Part shown: positions 1-6,138 of the stretch, in pieces
Position numbering within the stretch: position 1 is the first letter of the stretch
Layout: every line of letters begins with the position of its first letter
NCBI GenBank assembly: GCA_002333425.1
Contig: DDBL01000243.1
Span: 1,177 to 7,314, forward strand
Length of the DNA stretch: 6,138 nucleotides
Source: Leptospiraceae bacterium UBA2033
GTDB lineage: Bacteria > Spirochaetota > Leptospiria > Leptospirales > Leptospiraceae
Direction: 5' to 3'
Made by a program: the position numbers and the translations under genes
The notes under the pieces: generated by a model
Seen by the model: the letters and a program-made list of their open reading frames with translations, nothing else
Database searches by the model: none
What the model was told of the DNA's origin: nothing

Positions 1-3000
1 TTGAGGTCACTTGGAGATTGAGGAGCCGTTGCCCCGACTACTATTACTCTGCCACTTGCGTCTATGGCAATGTCTTCCGCTCTGTCAGTTGCAAGGAATG
101 AGTAAACACCACTCGTTGCAAAACTTGTATCAACTCCACCCGAACTGTTCAATTTAACTAAACGTGGTGGAGTTCCACTGCCAGTATGTCCGGATGTTAG
201 GACATAAATTGAATTACTTAAATCAACTGCGAAAGAGTTTACTTTTTCTTGATTTAGAATAGACATTGTTGCAACTCCACTAGATCCAAATCCTCCTACT
301 AACCCACCTGATGTATCTAATCTCATAAGACCAGTTCCTAACTGGGCACTACCATTTTCACCTGTTGCCGAGATAAGAATATCTGAGCCTAACATTGCAA
401 TTCCATTTCCTGCATATTCATTGGCGATGTCAGTTCCTGTGTAAAATCCATCCTGATCGTATGTATAAGACGTTATTCCAGCTATATCTCTTTTAATTAA
501 GGATATATCGTTACTACTAGTTGCATTCAAACAACTACCAGGGACTATACAAGTAGCGGCTATATACAAATTTCCACTATCATATAGAATAGAGCGATAG
601 GTTGGAGCTCTTCCTGAATCAGATACTACTGACGAAAACACTTCAGTAACAGGGTCATATTTATAAATTTCGAGGTCAAATGTTCCATTACCATAAGCAG
701 AAAGATAAACATTATCACTTGGATCTATCGTAATCCCTCGCCCTTCCTCCATTGTCGTGGAAACTGCGACAGTCTCTAGCCCTGACGCTCCAAAACTCGT
801 ATCAAGAGTTCCATCGTCCAAATATCTCCATAGAGCGAAATCCATATCCGTGAAAGGAACATAACCACCGGTTACATAAATTTGTTCTGTAGAATCAAAA
901 ACCATATCAAAACCTACCGATGCGATTCCCCCTGTATAAACCACATACCCGTTTCCGCCGCCAAAGGTTTCGTCTAGACCACCACTGTTAAAAGTACAAC
1001 TCACACTTACATTCGTAACATTGGCAGAAATAAGTCCTGTGTCGTTGGTGACTGAGCAGGTGTGGTTTACTGGTTGATTGAGGATGGTGACAGTGTAGGT
1101 ATCTCCCAAAGTGAGAGTAATTGGAAATGTAAAACTTCCGTCCGAGGTTAGAACAAGGTCATCCGCACCATTGTTTTGTAAAACGATTGTGTTACTTGGG
1201 ATCATTCCACTTAGATTTCCACTGACCGTAAGAGTGGGCGGTGGTGGAGCTATAAAACAACTCACTACCACGTCGGTAACATCAGCAGAAATTGTGCCTA
1301 TGTCGTTTGTGACACTACAGCTAGAACTACTAGGTTGGGTCAGAATGGTGACACTGTAAAAATCCCCTGCGTTCATAGCGGTTTGGAAGGTGAAAAATCC
1401 GTCTGCGTTAATCGTTAAGTCGTCACCGCCGTTATTTTGCAAAACGAGCGTTTCCCCGAGAACAAGTCCGGTCAAAGTTCCACTGACTGTAAGTGTTCCA
1501 GAGCCTACGCCAGAGGGAATGATACCAAGAGTTATGCTCTGGGAATTGGTTCCGTCGGTCAAGGTCATGATATTGTTGCTTAGAGTTCCCGTCAAAGAAG
1601 CTCCACTGGAGTTACTGGTAATGGTGATCGGATTGGTTTGGGTTTCGTCCACGGTCGCAGTTCCTAAGACAACGGTTCCAGTGGAGTCCAAAATGAGAAT
1701 GTCATTACAGTCAAATGCATTCCAGAATAATTGATTGTTAGTCCCTACTTGACCTGTAAAATAAATAGGAATTACGTTGGAACACAAGTCAGAATAACCC
1801 GCCTGTCCACCTACTCCAACTACCCCACTTCCATCCCCCACATAAAGTCCCTGCTCCATGGTGTAGGAGCTGATATTTCCCTCAGAGTCCTTCACTAGCA
1901 CGTTGAAAAAATAGTAACCAGATGTGAGAGTAGTAACTTGGAAACTGGAAATACTGGCTGTAAATTCGTTTAACGGAGTTCCGAATGCCTGAATGAATTC
2001 TACATCCAATAAGTCAGGTTCAGTAGCATAATAGACTTGGTATTGAAGCGAAGAAGCTGGGGTTTCTGGGTCAGTTGCTGCCGTCCAGTTCAATGTCAAA
2101 GTTCCGTCCGTGTTGGATACGGTTGTAATTTGTCCAAAATCTCCAGGAGATGGAAAACCCTCTGGAATTTCATTTGCGCCTGCAAACGAGCCAATACAAT
2201 TTCCAGTCGCATCATAGCCTGCCGTACAAATATCGCCACCAGTTAGAGAAGGATCGCTCAAATCTCCCGTATCCCACTCATCGTCTCCACCTTCCGCGAT
2301 TTCTGCTTGGATGTATTCTAACATATCCGCAGCAATGGCAGCCGCAGGATTTAGAAAATCAGCATAGAACTCATCGTTTGGATCAAGAGTTTCCGGCTCT
2401 CCATCTTCGTTTACAATTCCTTTGCCGTCGAGTTTGCCATCTCCCGCAAAGTCGTTTGTTAGACCGTCAATATAACTATCAAACAAATCACCTCCGGCTT
2501 CGGCTGGATCTACACCCTTTTTCTTTGCGGCATCACTGACTGCTTTGTCCATTCCACCTAGGATTGCTGAAAGTTGTTTGTTTAGATTCGGATCTGCGTC
2601 AAAATTAAACTCGGATGGATCAACTTTGACTTTACTATTTTTAAAAAACTGCTCTCCTACTTTGTTGTTTTGTTTTTCCATTTCGGATAACAAGTCGGAG
2701 TCTGAGATTGTGTTGGCAAAGATCGGTTCTTTTCTAGTTAAAATTCCTTTTATTCGTTTGAATAAATTTCTGCTCACTCGGCTTCTTTGTCGAATTCCAG
2801 CAGAAAATGCACCCGCTCCAATGTTGGTTAATGGGTTTACGTTCGCAGATTTGCTGGAGTGTTTTTGTAAAGTTGGCTCTGGTAGACTGATGATACTGGC
2901 TACCCTGACACTTTCTACTCCGTTTTGGATGTTAGGTCTCCAACGGATTAGTTTGTTGTTTAAAGGAGAATACATGGTAGAAGTTGGAGTTGGAGTTACA

Positions 3001-3362
3001 ATCAGACAAGCGATTTTGTCGGAAGTTTTTGGAAATATGATTTTGAAATTTCCTCCGTCATTCTTAGCGCTATCTCCAGGCTCTGTGGTGACTGGATCTG
3101 ATAAGGGAGTTCCAGCTACACCATTACACTTACCTGCATCGACTCCAGTTGTAGGAATGGTGCGTAATTCTACTTTTGCACCTTTGATTGTACCACCCAA
3201 TCTAGCAGTTCCAGTAACGGTCACCGCATAGACGGTTGGTTTATTCTTTTCTCTGATTCTAAGCAACAACTCTAAATTTGTAAATAGGTTACTCTTAGAT
3301 TCCTTTTGGCAAGTCACAAAAAAGAGACTCACCAAGACAATTACCATACTTTTCATTTTCAT
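1..3362 (-). CDS. Large mosaic exported lipoprotein with FnIII-like domain, tandem repeats and delta-60 beta-propeller (3' end outside window)
   Basis: The frame is open for 1120 codons from the ATG at 3362 to the left edge, so the C-terminus is missing. Residues 1-18 form a lipoprotein signal: basic MKMKSM, hydrophobic VIVLVSLFFV, then T-C18-Q, a loose spirochete-type lipobox. Residues 40-165 look like a beta-rich domain ('VTVTGTARLGGTIKGAKVEL'). Residues 250-360 are acidic and helical, with a degenerate calcium-loop-like stretch 'DFAGDGKLDGKG' near 304-315. Residues 403-507 resemble fibronectin type III ('LTLNWTAATDPETP', 'YQVYYATEPD', 'FFNVLVKDSEGNISSY'). After a Gly-rich linker near 509-520 and a beta-rich stretch come two 79-residue repeats (624-702 and 711-789), then delta-60-like propeller blades from 796 onward. 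Apart from C18 the cysteines fall in six close pairs, which suits an oxidising location outside the cytoplasm. The first ATG is chosen because GGGAG lies 5 nt upstream; Met3 and Met6 are in-frame alternatives. Anchoring in the outer membrane and surface exposure are inferred. Ligand and function are unknown. Confidence 0.92.
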   Translation of the reverse strand, partial: MKMKSMVIVLVSLFFVTCQKESKSNLFTNLELLLRIREKNKPTVYAVTVTGTARLGGTIKGAKVELRTIPTTGVDAGKCNGVAGTPLSDPVTTEPGDSAKNDGGNFKIIFPKTSDKIACLIVTPTPTSTMYSPLNNKLIRWRPNIQNGVESVRVASIISLPEPTLQKHSSKSANVNPLTNIGAGAFSAGIRQRSRVSRNLFKRIKGILTRKEPIFANTISDSDLLSEMEKQNNKVGEQFFKNSKVKVDPSEFNFDADPNLNKQLSAILGGMDKAVSDAAKKKGVDPAEAGGDLFDSYIDGLTNDFAGDGKLDGKGIVNEDGEPETLDPNDEFYADFLNPAAAIAADMLEYIQAEIAEGGDDEWDTGDLSDPSLTGGDICTAGYDATGNCIGSFAGANEIPEGFPSPGDFGQITTVSNTDGTLTLNWTAATDPETPASSLQYQVYYATEPDLLDVEFIQAFGTPLNEFTASISSFQVTTLTSGYYFFNVLVKDSEGNISSYTMEQGLYVGDGSGVVGVGGQAGYSDLCSNVIPIYFTGQVGTNNQLFWNAFDCNDILILDSTGTVVLGTATVDETQTNPITITSNSSGASLTGTLSNNIMTLTDGTNSQSITLGIIPSGVGSGTLTVSGTLTGLVLGETLVLQNNGGDDLTINADGFFTFQTAMNAGDFYSVTILTQPSSSSCSVTNDIGTISADVTDVVVSCFIAPPPPTLTVSGNLSGMIPSNTIVLQNNGADDLVLTSDGSFTFPITLTLGDTYTVTILNQPVNHTCSVTNDTGLISANVTNVSVSCTFNSGGLDETFGGGNGYVVYTGGIASVGFDMVFDSTEQIYVTGGYVPFTDMDFALWRYLDDGTLDTSFGASGLETVAVSTTMEEGRGITIDPSDNVYLSAYGNGTFDLEIYKYDPVTEVFSSVVSDSGRAPTYRSILYDSGNLYIAATCIVPGSCLNATSSNDISLIKRDIAGITSYTYDQDGFYTGTDIANEYAGNGIAMLGSDILISATGENGSAQLGTGLMRLDTSGGLVGGFGSSGVATMSILNQEKVNSFAVDLSNSIYVLTSGHTGSGTPPRLVKLNSSGGVDTSFATSGVYSFLATDRAEDIAIDASGRVIVVGATAPQSPSDL
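3..980 (-). repeat. Delta-60-type beta-propeller blades within the lipoprotein
   Basis: Codons 796-1120 of the lipoprotein contain repeated blades of about 56 residues. Blade openings can be aligned by eye: DFALWRYLDDG (841), DLEIYKYDPVT (896), DISLIKRDIAG (952), GTGLMRLDTSG (1009) and PPRLVKLNSSG (1065). Their aligned basic residues are R846, K901, K957, R1014 and K1070, spaced 55, 56, 57 and 56. The better-conserved blades carry the delta-60 signature 'G.LDTSFG..G' followed later by 'I.ID....VYL' or 'IAIDASGRVIVVG'. An earlier partial blade starts at LDETFGGGNG (796). At least six blade-like units are visible, so a propeller of six to eight blades would finish shortly beyond the left edge. 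The family match is from recognition of the motif, not from a search. Confidence 0.75.
996..1493 (-). repeat. Two tandem 79-residue repeat units in the lipoprotein
   Basis: Unit 1 (codons 624-702, bases 1257-1493) and unit 2 (codons 711-789, bases 996-1232) align without gaps at 47 of 79 residues. They are separated by an 8-residue proline-rich linker (FIAPPPPT). Shared blocks are LTVSG, VLQNNG.DDL, DG.FTF, VTIL.QP, CSVTND and V.VSC. Each unit has two cysteines 20 residues apart (C682/C702 and C769/C789), probably one disulfide per unit. The pattern resembles a beta-sandwich repeat seen in many bacterial surface proteins; I do not know a firm family name. The clear divergence between units points to an old duplication and not a recent one. 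Confidence 0.85.
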
Positions 3363-3367
3363 TTTTT

Positions 3368-3372
3368 CTCCC
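3368..3372 (-). promoter_or_regulatory. Ribosome binding site of the lipoprotein gene
   Basis: The minus strand reads GGGAG followed by AAAAA and then ATG at 3362, a 5-nt spacer. Met3 (ATG at 3356) would have an 11-nt spacer, so the first ATG is slightly favoured. Both choices leave the signal peptide intact. Confidence 0.7.
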
Positions 3373-3374
3373 AA

Positions 3375-3391
3375 AAGACATCAAATGTCTT
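3375..3391 (-). promoter_or_regulatory. Short perfect hairpin between cyclase and lipoprotein genes
   Basis: On the minus strand AAGACAT and ATGTCTT form a 7-bp perfect stem with a TTG loop. It starts 9 nt after the cyclase stop codon and ends 2 nt before the GGGAG of the lipoprotein gene. Only TTTT follows (one of these T bases is in the stem) and the stem is AT-rich, so it would be a poor intrinsic terminator. It could be a weak attenuator, an mRNA processing or stability element, or a protein-binding palindrome. It does not match the TGTGA-N6-TCACA consensus of cAMP receptor protein sites. Confidence 0.45.
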
Positions 3392-3400
3392 ATAAAGTTA

Positions 3401-5599
3401 TTATTTATGCTTTCTTGTAAATACTCCATCCCACTCTGCTCCAGGCGGAGAACTCTTATAGTAGTTACAACGATCTATTAACATCTCAACAGCTTTGTCC
3501 TTACTTCCTCGCGCTGCCTCAGCTTCTTGGAAAAGTGTGATCGCTTTGTCCCAATGTTGCGTTAGGTAAAATGAAAATGCTTCTTCATAAATACCGGCTG
3601 CTTTTTTGAGATTGATTGGCTCACTTCCTCTAATTCCTATTAACTCAAACAATTGGACTGGTTCATTTTTGCCTTTGACACGTACAACATCTAACTTTCT
3701 TGTAAAAAATTTCTCTTTAATTTTTTCGTTTGTGAACTCACTGATTAGAATATTGACTCCGTAGTCCTTACCAGCAGCTTCCAGACGTGCCGCCAAATTG
3801 ACAGTATCCCCCATCATAGTATAGGACGCCAATGCCTCTGTACCCATGAATCCAACTTTAGCAAGACCGGTGTTGAGTCCAATTCGAACATCCATGTCTT
3901 GTGCGTCTTTACAATACAGGTTGTTCTCGCTCCAATACTTCTTTAGTTCTTTTAGTTTTGCGATCATTTCCAAAGAAGCTTTTGCGGATTCTAAGAAGTG
4001 TTCTTCTCTAGTAATTGGAGCACCAAAAATTCCCACAACAGCATCCCCAATGTATTTATCCAAAGTCCCATGGTTTTGTTTAAGGATAATAGTCATTGCA
4101 CCCAAGTATTCATTTAAGAGTGCTGCTAAATCAGCCGAGCTAAGTTGTTCGCTAATAGTAGAGAAACCTGCTACGTCAGAGAAAAATGCGGTTATTTCGC
4201 GTTCGCCCCCTTTTTTCAATGCCTCCAAGTCGTTTAACGCTTCACTTACGATAGAAGGATCCACCATGTTGGAAAGAACTTTACTGTATTTTCTTCGCTC
4301 CGCCCCTTCCGTAAAAGACAAATATCCAAGTGCACCCAAAAACGCCAATGGATAAGTTGTCATAAAAGCGGCTAAAGGCAAATGTATATCAAACTTAAAT
4401 ACAATTAAGGCTAATAAGGTGTAACCAATGAAAATTGTAGTAGGCAAGAATACTCTAAGAGCCATCTGTTGAAAGAAAAAGGAGAAAAATACACAAGTAG
4501 GAATAGTAAGAATAAGTAACACAACTTCTACCCAACCAGGAGACAAATGTAAAAAATGTTTCTCTAACAAATTCGACATCGCGACAGCGTGTAATAAAAA
4601 CCCAGGTCTATTTCCATACGGAGTTACTTTATCGTCATGTGTTGCAGCAGCAGAGGTACCAATGATAATTGCCTTTCCTGTAAAACTGCTCGGATCTATT
4701 TTTAAAGTAGTATTCGGAACTCCTGCAAGAAACTGATAGGATTCAATCACCTGAGCCACCGAATAACGAGGAATATTCTCCATTTCACTGCGCGAATAGT
4801 AGTGTAACCGCATCTTCCCATTTTCCAACGGCACATAATTTACAGATCCATCTTGGAGTTTGATTTCTAAATCATTTGTTCTACCTTTTAGAGATTGAAT
4901 TTTTTTTACAGCATCAAATCCTTTTAAGGAAAGAGAAGGTAATAAAATTGTATCGTATTGAAACAAGAGAGAAATTCTACGAGCAACACCATCTGCATCA
5001 GGGTCATAGGTTACAGAATGTAAATGGTTTGCTCTTAAAGTAATATCATCTATTGGGTATTGAAGGATATTGTATTTCTTTAGATTTAATTTTTCTGGAT
5101 TTTCTAAGGTTGTAGATAAATTGCGTAATTGATTTGGAATGGATTCTAGGATCGCTTTTTCTTCTTCTTGTCGTAAGTCATCTTTTCGAAATTGGACGGA
5201 GTGAGAAACTACTCCCATTCTTTCGGTGATCTCACCTAATGCAACGTCACCCGCTAGACCCTCTTGCGTATTCGATATTTCAAAAAACATTATATCGAAA
5301 AGAATTAAATTCGGTCCTCCACTTGCAACCATATCCAAAAGAGGTGCATAGGAACTTCGTTTCCAAGGCCAACGACCAAACTCTCTATTGTTTCCTAATA
5401 CATCAAATGTACTTTCATCAAAATCAATCAAAACTACTTTGTTTGAAAATTTATGATTGGGATTAAAATACTGGTGACGAAAATCTATAAGACTATTTTC
5501 CAATCTTTCCGTAATTCCACTAAACCCCAACAAAAACGTAAAAAGAAGTGGAACGATAGATAATATAAAAAACCAGAGTACCTTTTTTTTGTCCTTCAT
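3401..5599 (-). CDS. CHASE2-domain membrane adenylate cyclase, class IIIb
   Basis: This is a complete 732-residue receptor that should convert ATP to cAMP in response to an extracytoplasmic signal. An N-terminal membrane helix (about 7-27) leads to a CHASE2 sensor domain (about 30-345), recognised by 'VVLIDFDEST', 'GRWPWKRSSYAPLL', 'LILFDIMFFE' and 'GKAIIIGTSAAATHDDKVTP'. Three membrane helices follow (about 355-375, 381-403, 407-428), then a short helical connector and the class III catalytic domain (about 465-655). Catalytic residues are all visible: metal-binding D475 (FSDVAGF) and D519 (KYIGD), purine-recognising K515 and T594 (SYTMMGD), and N601 and R605 (VNLAAR). Thr in place of the usual Asp is the class IIIb signature; ATP preference is inferred from the Lys/Thr pair. 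The C-terminal 70 residues form a TPR-like helical pair ending in 'SSPPGAEWDGVF', a tail common to such cyclases. The start is supported by AGGA 7 nt upstream. The lipoprotein gene follows 38 nt downstream. The CHASE2 ligand is unknown. Confidence 0.96.
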   Translation of the reverse strand: MKDKKKVLWFFILSIVPLLFTFLLGFSGITERLENSLIDFRHQYFNPNHKFSNKVVLIDFDESTFDVLGNNREFGRWPWKRSSYAPLLDMVASGGPNLILFDIMFFEISNTQEGLAGDVALGEITERMGVVSHSVQFRKDDLRQEEEKAILESIPNQLRNLSTTLENPEKLNLKKYNILQYPIDDITLRANHLHSVTYDPDADGVARRISLLFQYDTILLPSLSLKGFDAVKKIQSLKGRTNDLEIKLQDGSVNYVPLENGKMRLHYYSRSEMENIPRYSVAQVIESYQFLAGVPNTTLKIDPSSFTGKAIIIGTSAAATHDDKVTPYGNRPGFLLHAVAMSNLLEKHFLHLSPGWVEVVLLILTIPTCVFFSFFFQQMALRVFLPTTIFIGYTLLALIVFKFDIHLPLAAFMTTYPLAFLGALGYLSFTEGAERRKYSKVLSNMVDPSIVSEALNDLEALKKGGEREITAFFSDVAGFSTISEQLSSADLAALLNEYLGAMTIILKQNHGTLDKYIGDAVVGIFGAPITREEHFLESAKASLEMIAKLKELKKYWSENNLYCKDAQDMDVRIGLNTGLAKVGFMGTEALASYTMMGDTVNLAARLEAAGKDYGVNILISEFTNEKIKEKFFTRKLDVVRVKGKNEPVQLFELIGIRGSEPINLKKAAGIYEEAFSFYLTQHWDKAITLFQEAEAARGSKDKAVEMLIDRCNYYKSSPPGAEWDGVFTRKHK

Positions 5600-5606
5600 G
5601 AAAACA

Positions 5607-5610
5607 TCCT
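5607..5610 (-). promoter_or_regulatory. Ribosome binding site of the cyclase gene
   Basis: The minus strand reads AGGA, then a 7-nt spacer (TGTTTTC), then the ATG at 5599. This supports the chosen start, which also gives a normal positively charged MKDKKK stretch before the first membrane helix. Confidence 0.65.
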
Positions 5611-5616
5611 AAAAGA

Positions 5617-5659
5617 AATATAGATTGCTTCAAGTTATTGACAGGGAACTTTAATTCAA
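5617..5659 (-). promoter_or_regulatory. Candidate sigma-70-type promoter region for the cyclase gene
   Basis: Two overlapping weak matches occur on the minus strand. One pairs TTGAAT (5654-5659) with TAACTT (5632-5637) over a 16-nt spacer and would give a leader of about 25 nt. The other pairs CTGTCA (5639-5644) with TATATT (5617-5622), also with 16 nt between, but its start site would fall on the ribosome binding site, making it less likely. AT-rich DNA gives such matches by chance, so this is only a suggestion. Confidence 0.25.
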
Positions 5660-5725
5660 GCAGAAAAAACTGGAAATTTATTGATTAAAATAGAAAATCG
5701 TTTAATAAATTTGCTGAAAATAACC

Positions 5726-5807
5726 TGTCAGTCCGAGCAAGGTTGAGAATTACAATGTCTAAGAGCCTTTATTCTATTAGCAGTTCTCGACCTTACTCGA
5801 ACTGACA
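5726..5807. repeat. Imperfect 24-nt inverted repeat with nested hairpin in its loop
   Basis: The left arm (5726-5749) and right arm (5784-5807) are complementary at 21 of 24 positions and separated by 34 nt. In a minus-strand RNA two of the three differences become G-U wobbles (the third is an A-C mismatch). In a plus-strand RNA only one becomes a wobble, so the structure folds best in the direction of the flanking genes. Inside the loop, 5759-5765 and 5774-5780 form a second stem (6 of 7 pairs, 8-nt loop), giving a stacked double hairpin. It lies 61 nt past the stop codon of the upstream gene and 126 nt before the cyclase start. No long T-tract follows on the minus strand, so it is not a standard intrinsic terminator. 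It may be a dispersed intergenic repeat (MITE-like) or an RNA structural element. I see no flanking target-site duplication. Confidence 0.8.
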
Positions 5808-5868
5808 TCATGAATCCATTCTAATTTCACTTTCTCTACCAACTGTTCGTTGACTCTGCTTGGAATTT

Positions 5869-6138
5869 CTATAATTTATTTTCTAGAATTTCAATAGACT
5901 GTTTCAGTGACTGTAAGGATTTTTTTAAATCAAGAGGATTATTCTTGTAATCCGCTTGGGCATTTAGAAATTTATAATACCCTTCGTTAATTTCTTTGAT
6001 TGGAACAATAAGGTCATTTGGATTCTCAATTTTTTTAGATTTCTGAATCACTTTATAGGTTTGTCTATAACCAAATTTTGAAATTTCTACTATATAAGCA
6101 GGAATTAAAATATAGAGAGAAGTATAAAATACTTTTAG
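5869..6138 (-). CDS. C-terminal part of an unrecognised protein (5' end outside window)
   Basis: The frame is open from the right edge (6138) through 89 codons to a TAG at 5869-5871. An internal GTG at 6051 could act as a start for a 60-residue product, but the frame continues unbroken upstream to the edge and no good ribosome binding site precedes that GTG, so a longer gene is more likely. The visible residues begin with a hydrophobic, aromatic stretch ('VFYTSLYILIPAYIVEISKF', visible residues 3-22) that may be a final membrane helix. They continue with a charged helical tail ending 'LKKSLQSLKQSIEILENKL', with heptad-like leucine and isoleucine spacing suggesting a short coiled coil. Its DNA is AT-rich. 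I do not recognise a family and assign no function. The 269-nt gap to the cyclase gene argues against close co-translation with it. Confidence 0.6.
   Translation of the reverse strand, partial: LKVFYTSLYILIPAYIVEISKFGYRQTYKVIQKSKKIENPNDLIVPIKEINEGYYKFLNAQADYKNNPLDLKKSLQSLKQSIEILENKL

Noticed and set aside
2412..2453. EF-hand or dockerin calcium site around lipoprotein residues 304-315
   Set aside because: D304, D308 and D312 fit the spacing, but position 3 is Ala and position 12 is Ile where Asp or Glu is needed, so it is only a degenerate resemblance.
1111..3231. Several plus-strand open frames of 69-228 codons (1111-1359, 1390-1734, 2037-2246, 2150-2539, 2545-3231)
   Set aside because: All lie opposite the continuous minus-strand lipoprotein frame, which has recognisable domains and internal repeats. 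Their translations show no known motif and they overlap one another, so they are antisense shadows.
3846..4355. Plus-strand open frame of 169 codons
   Set aside because: It is antisense to the catalytic domain of the cyclase, where conserved motifs fix the true frame.
5239..5466. Plus-strand open frame of 75 codons
   Set aside because: It is antisense to the CHASE2 domain of the cyclase and shows no recognisable features.
5726..5807. A complete insertion sequence or a MITE with target-site duplication
   Set aside because: There is no transposase, and the bases flanking the two arms (CC on the left, TC on the right) show no convincing direct repeat. It is kept as an inverted repeat of unknown origin.
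5774..5874. A roughly 33-codon minus-strand open stretch in another frame downstream of the partial gene (contains VNEQLVEKVKLEWIHD)
   Set aside because: It looks mildly protein-like and might be a remnant, but it has no ATG or ribosome binding site, is bounded by stops close on both sides and matches no family I can name with confidence.

Overview
The window looks like part of a spirochete chromosome, most likely Leptospira. This is inferred from several things together: moderately low GC; a CHASE2-plus-class III cyclase receptor with a 'PPGAEWDGVF' tail; a loose spirochete-type lipobox; and a large mosaic exported lipoprotein. No rRNA or other species marker is present, so the genus is a judgement and not a demonstration. 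All genes recognised here lie on the minus strand, so transcription runs from high to low coordinates.

Layout, read in the direction of transcription: (1) 6138-5869 is the C-terminal 89 codons of an unrecognised gene that enters from beyond the right edge. (2) 5868-5600 is a 269-bp AT-rich intergenic region. It holds a striking imperfect inverted repeat (5726-5807, two 24-nt arms with 21/24 complementary) with a second hairpin nested in its loop, then a weak candidate promoter and a ribosome binding site. (3) 5599-3401 is a complete 732-residue membrane receptor nucleotide cyclase: CHASE2 sensor, three membrane helices and a class IIIb catalytic domain with all key residues present. (4) 3400-3363 is a 38-nt gap with a 7-bp hairpin that ends two bases from the next Shine-Dalgarno. 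(5) 3362-1 is a very large open frame (1120 codons, still open at the left edge) for an exported lipoprotein. It is built from a beta-sandwich-like N-terminal domain, an acidic linker, an FnIII-like domain, two tandem 79-residue repeats and a delta-60-type beta-propeller. This frame is easy to miss because its stop codon lies outside the window.

How the genes may work together: the cyclase and the lipoprotein are co-directional and 38 nt apart, so they could be one transcript. That would place a periplasm-sensing cAMP (or cGMP) synthase next to a secreted, probably surface or periplasmic, multi-domain protein. A direct functional link is only an inference from proximity, and the hairpin between the genes could equally separate their expression.

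The most unusual signals are the nested inverted repeat at 5726-5807, the strictly paired cysteine pattern of the lipoprotein, its regular propeller spacing, and its apparent drop in GC over the propeller region. I see no tRNA, rRNA, CRISPR array, insertion sequence or clearly new defence system here.
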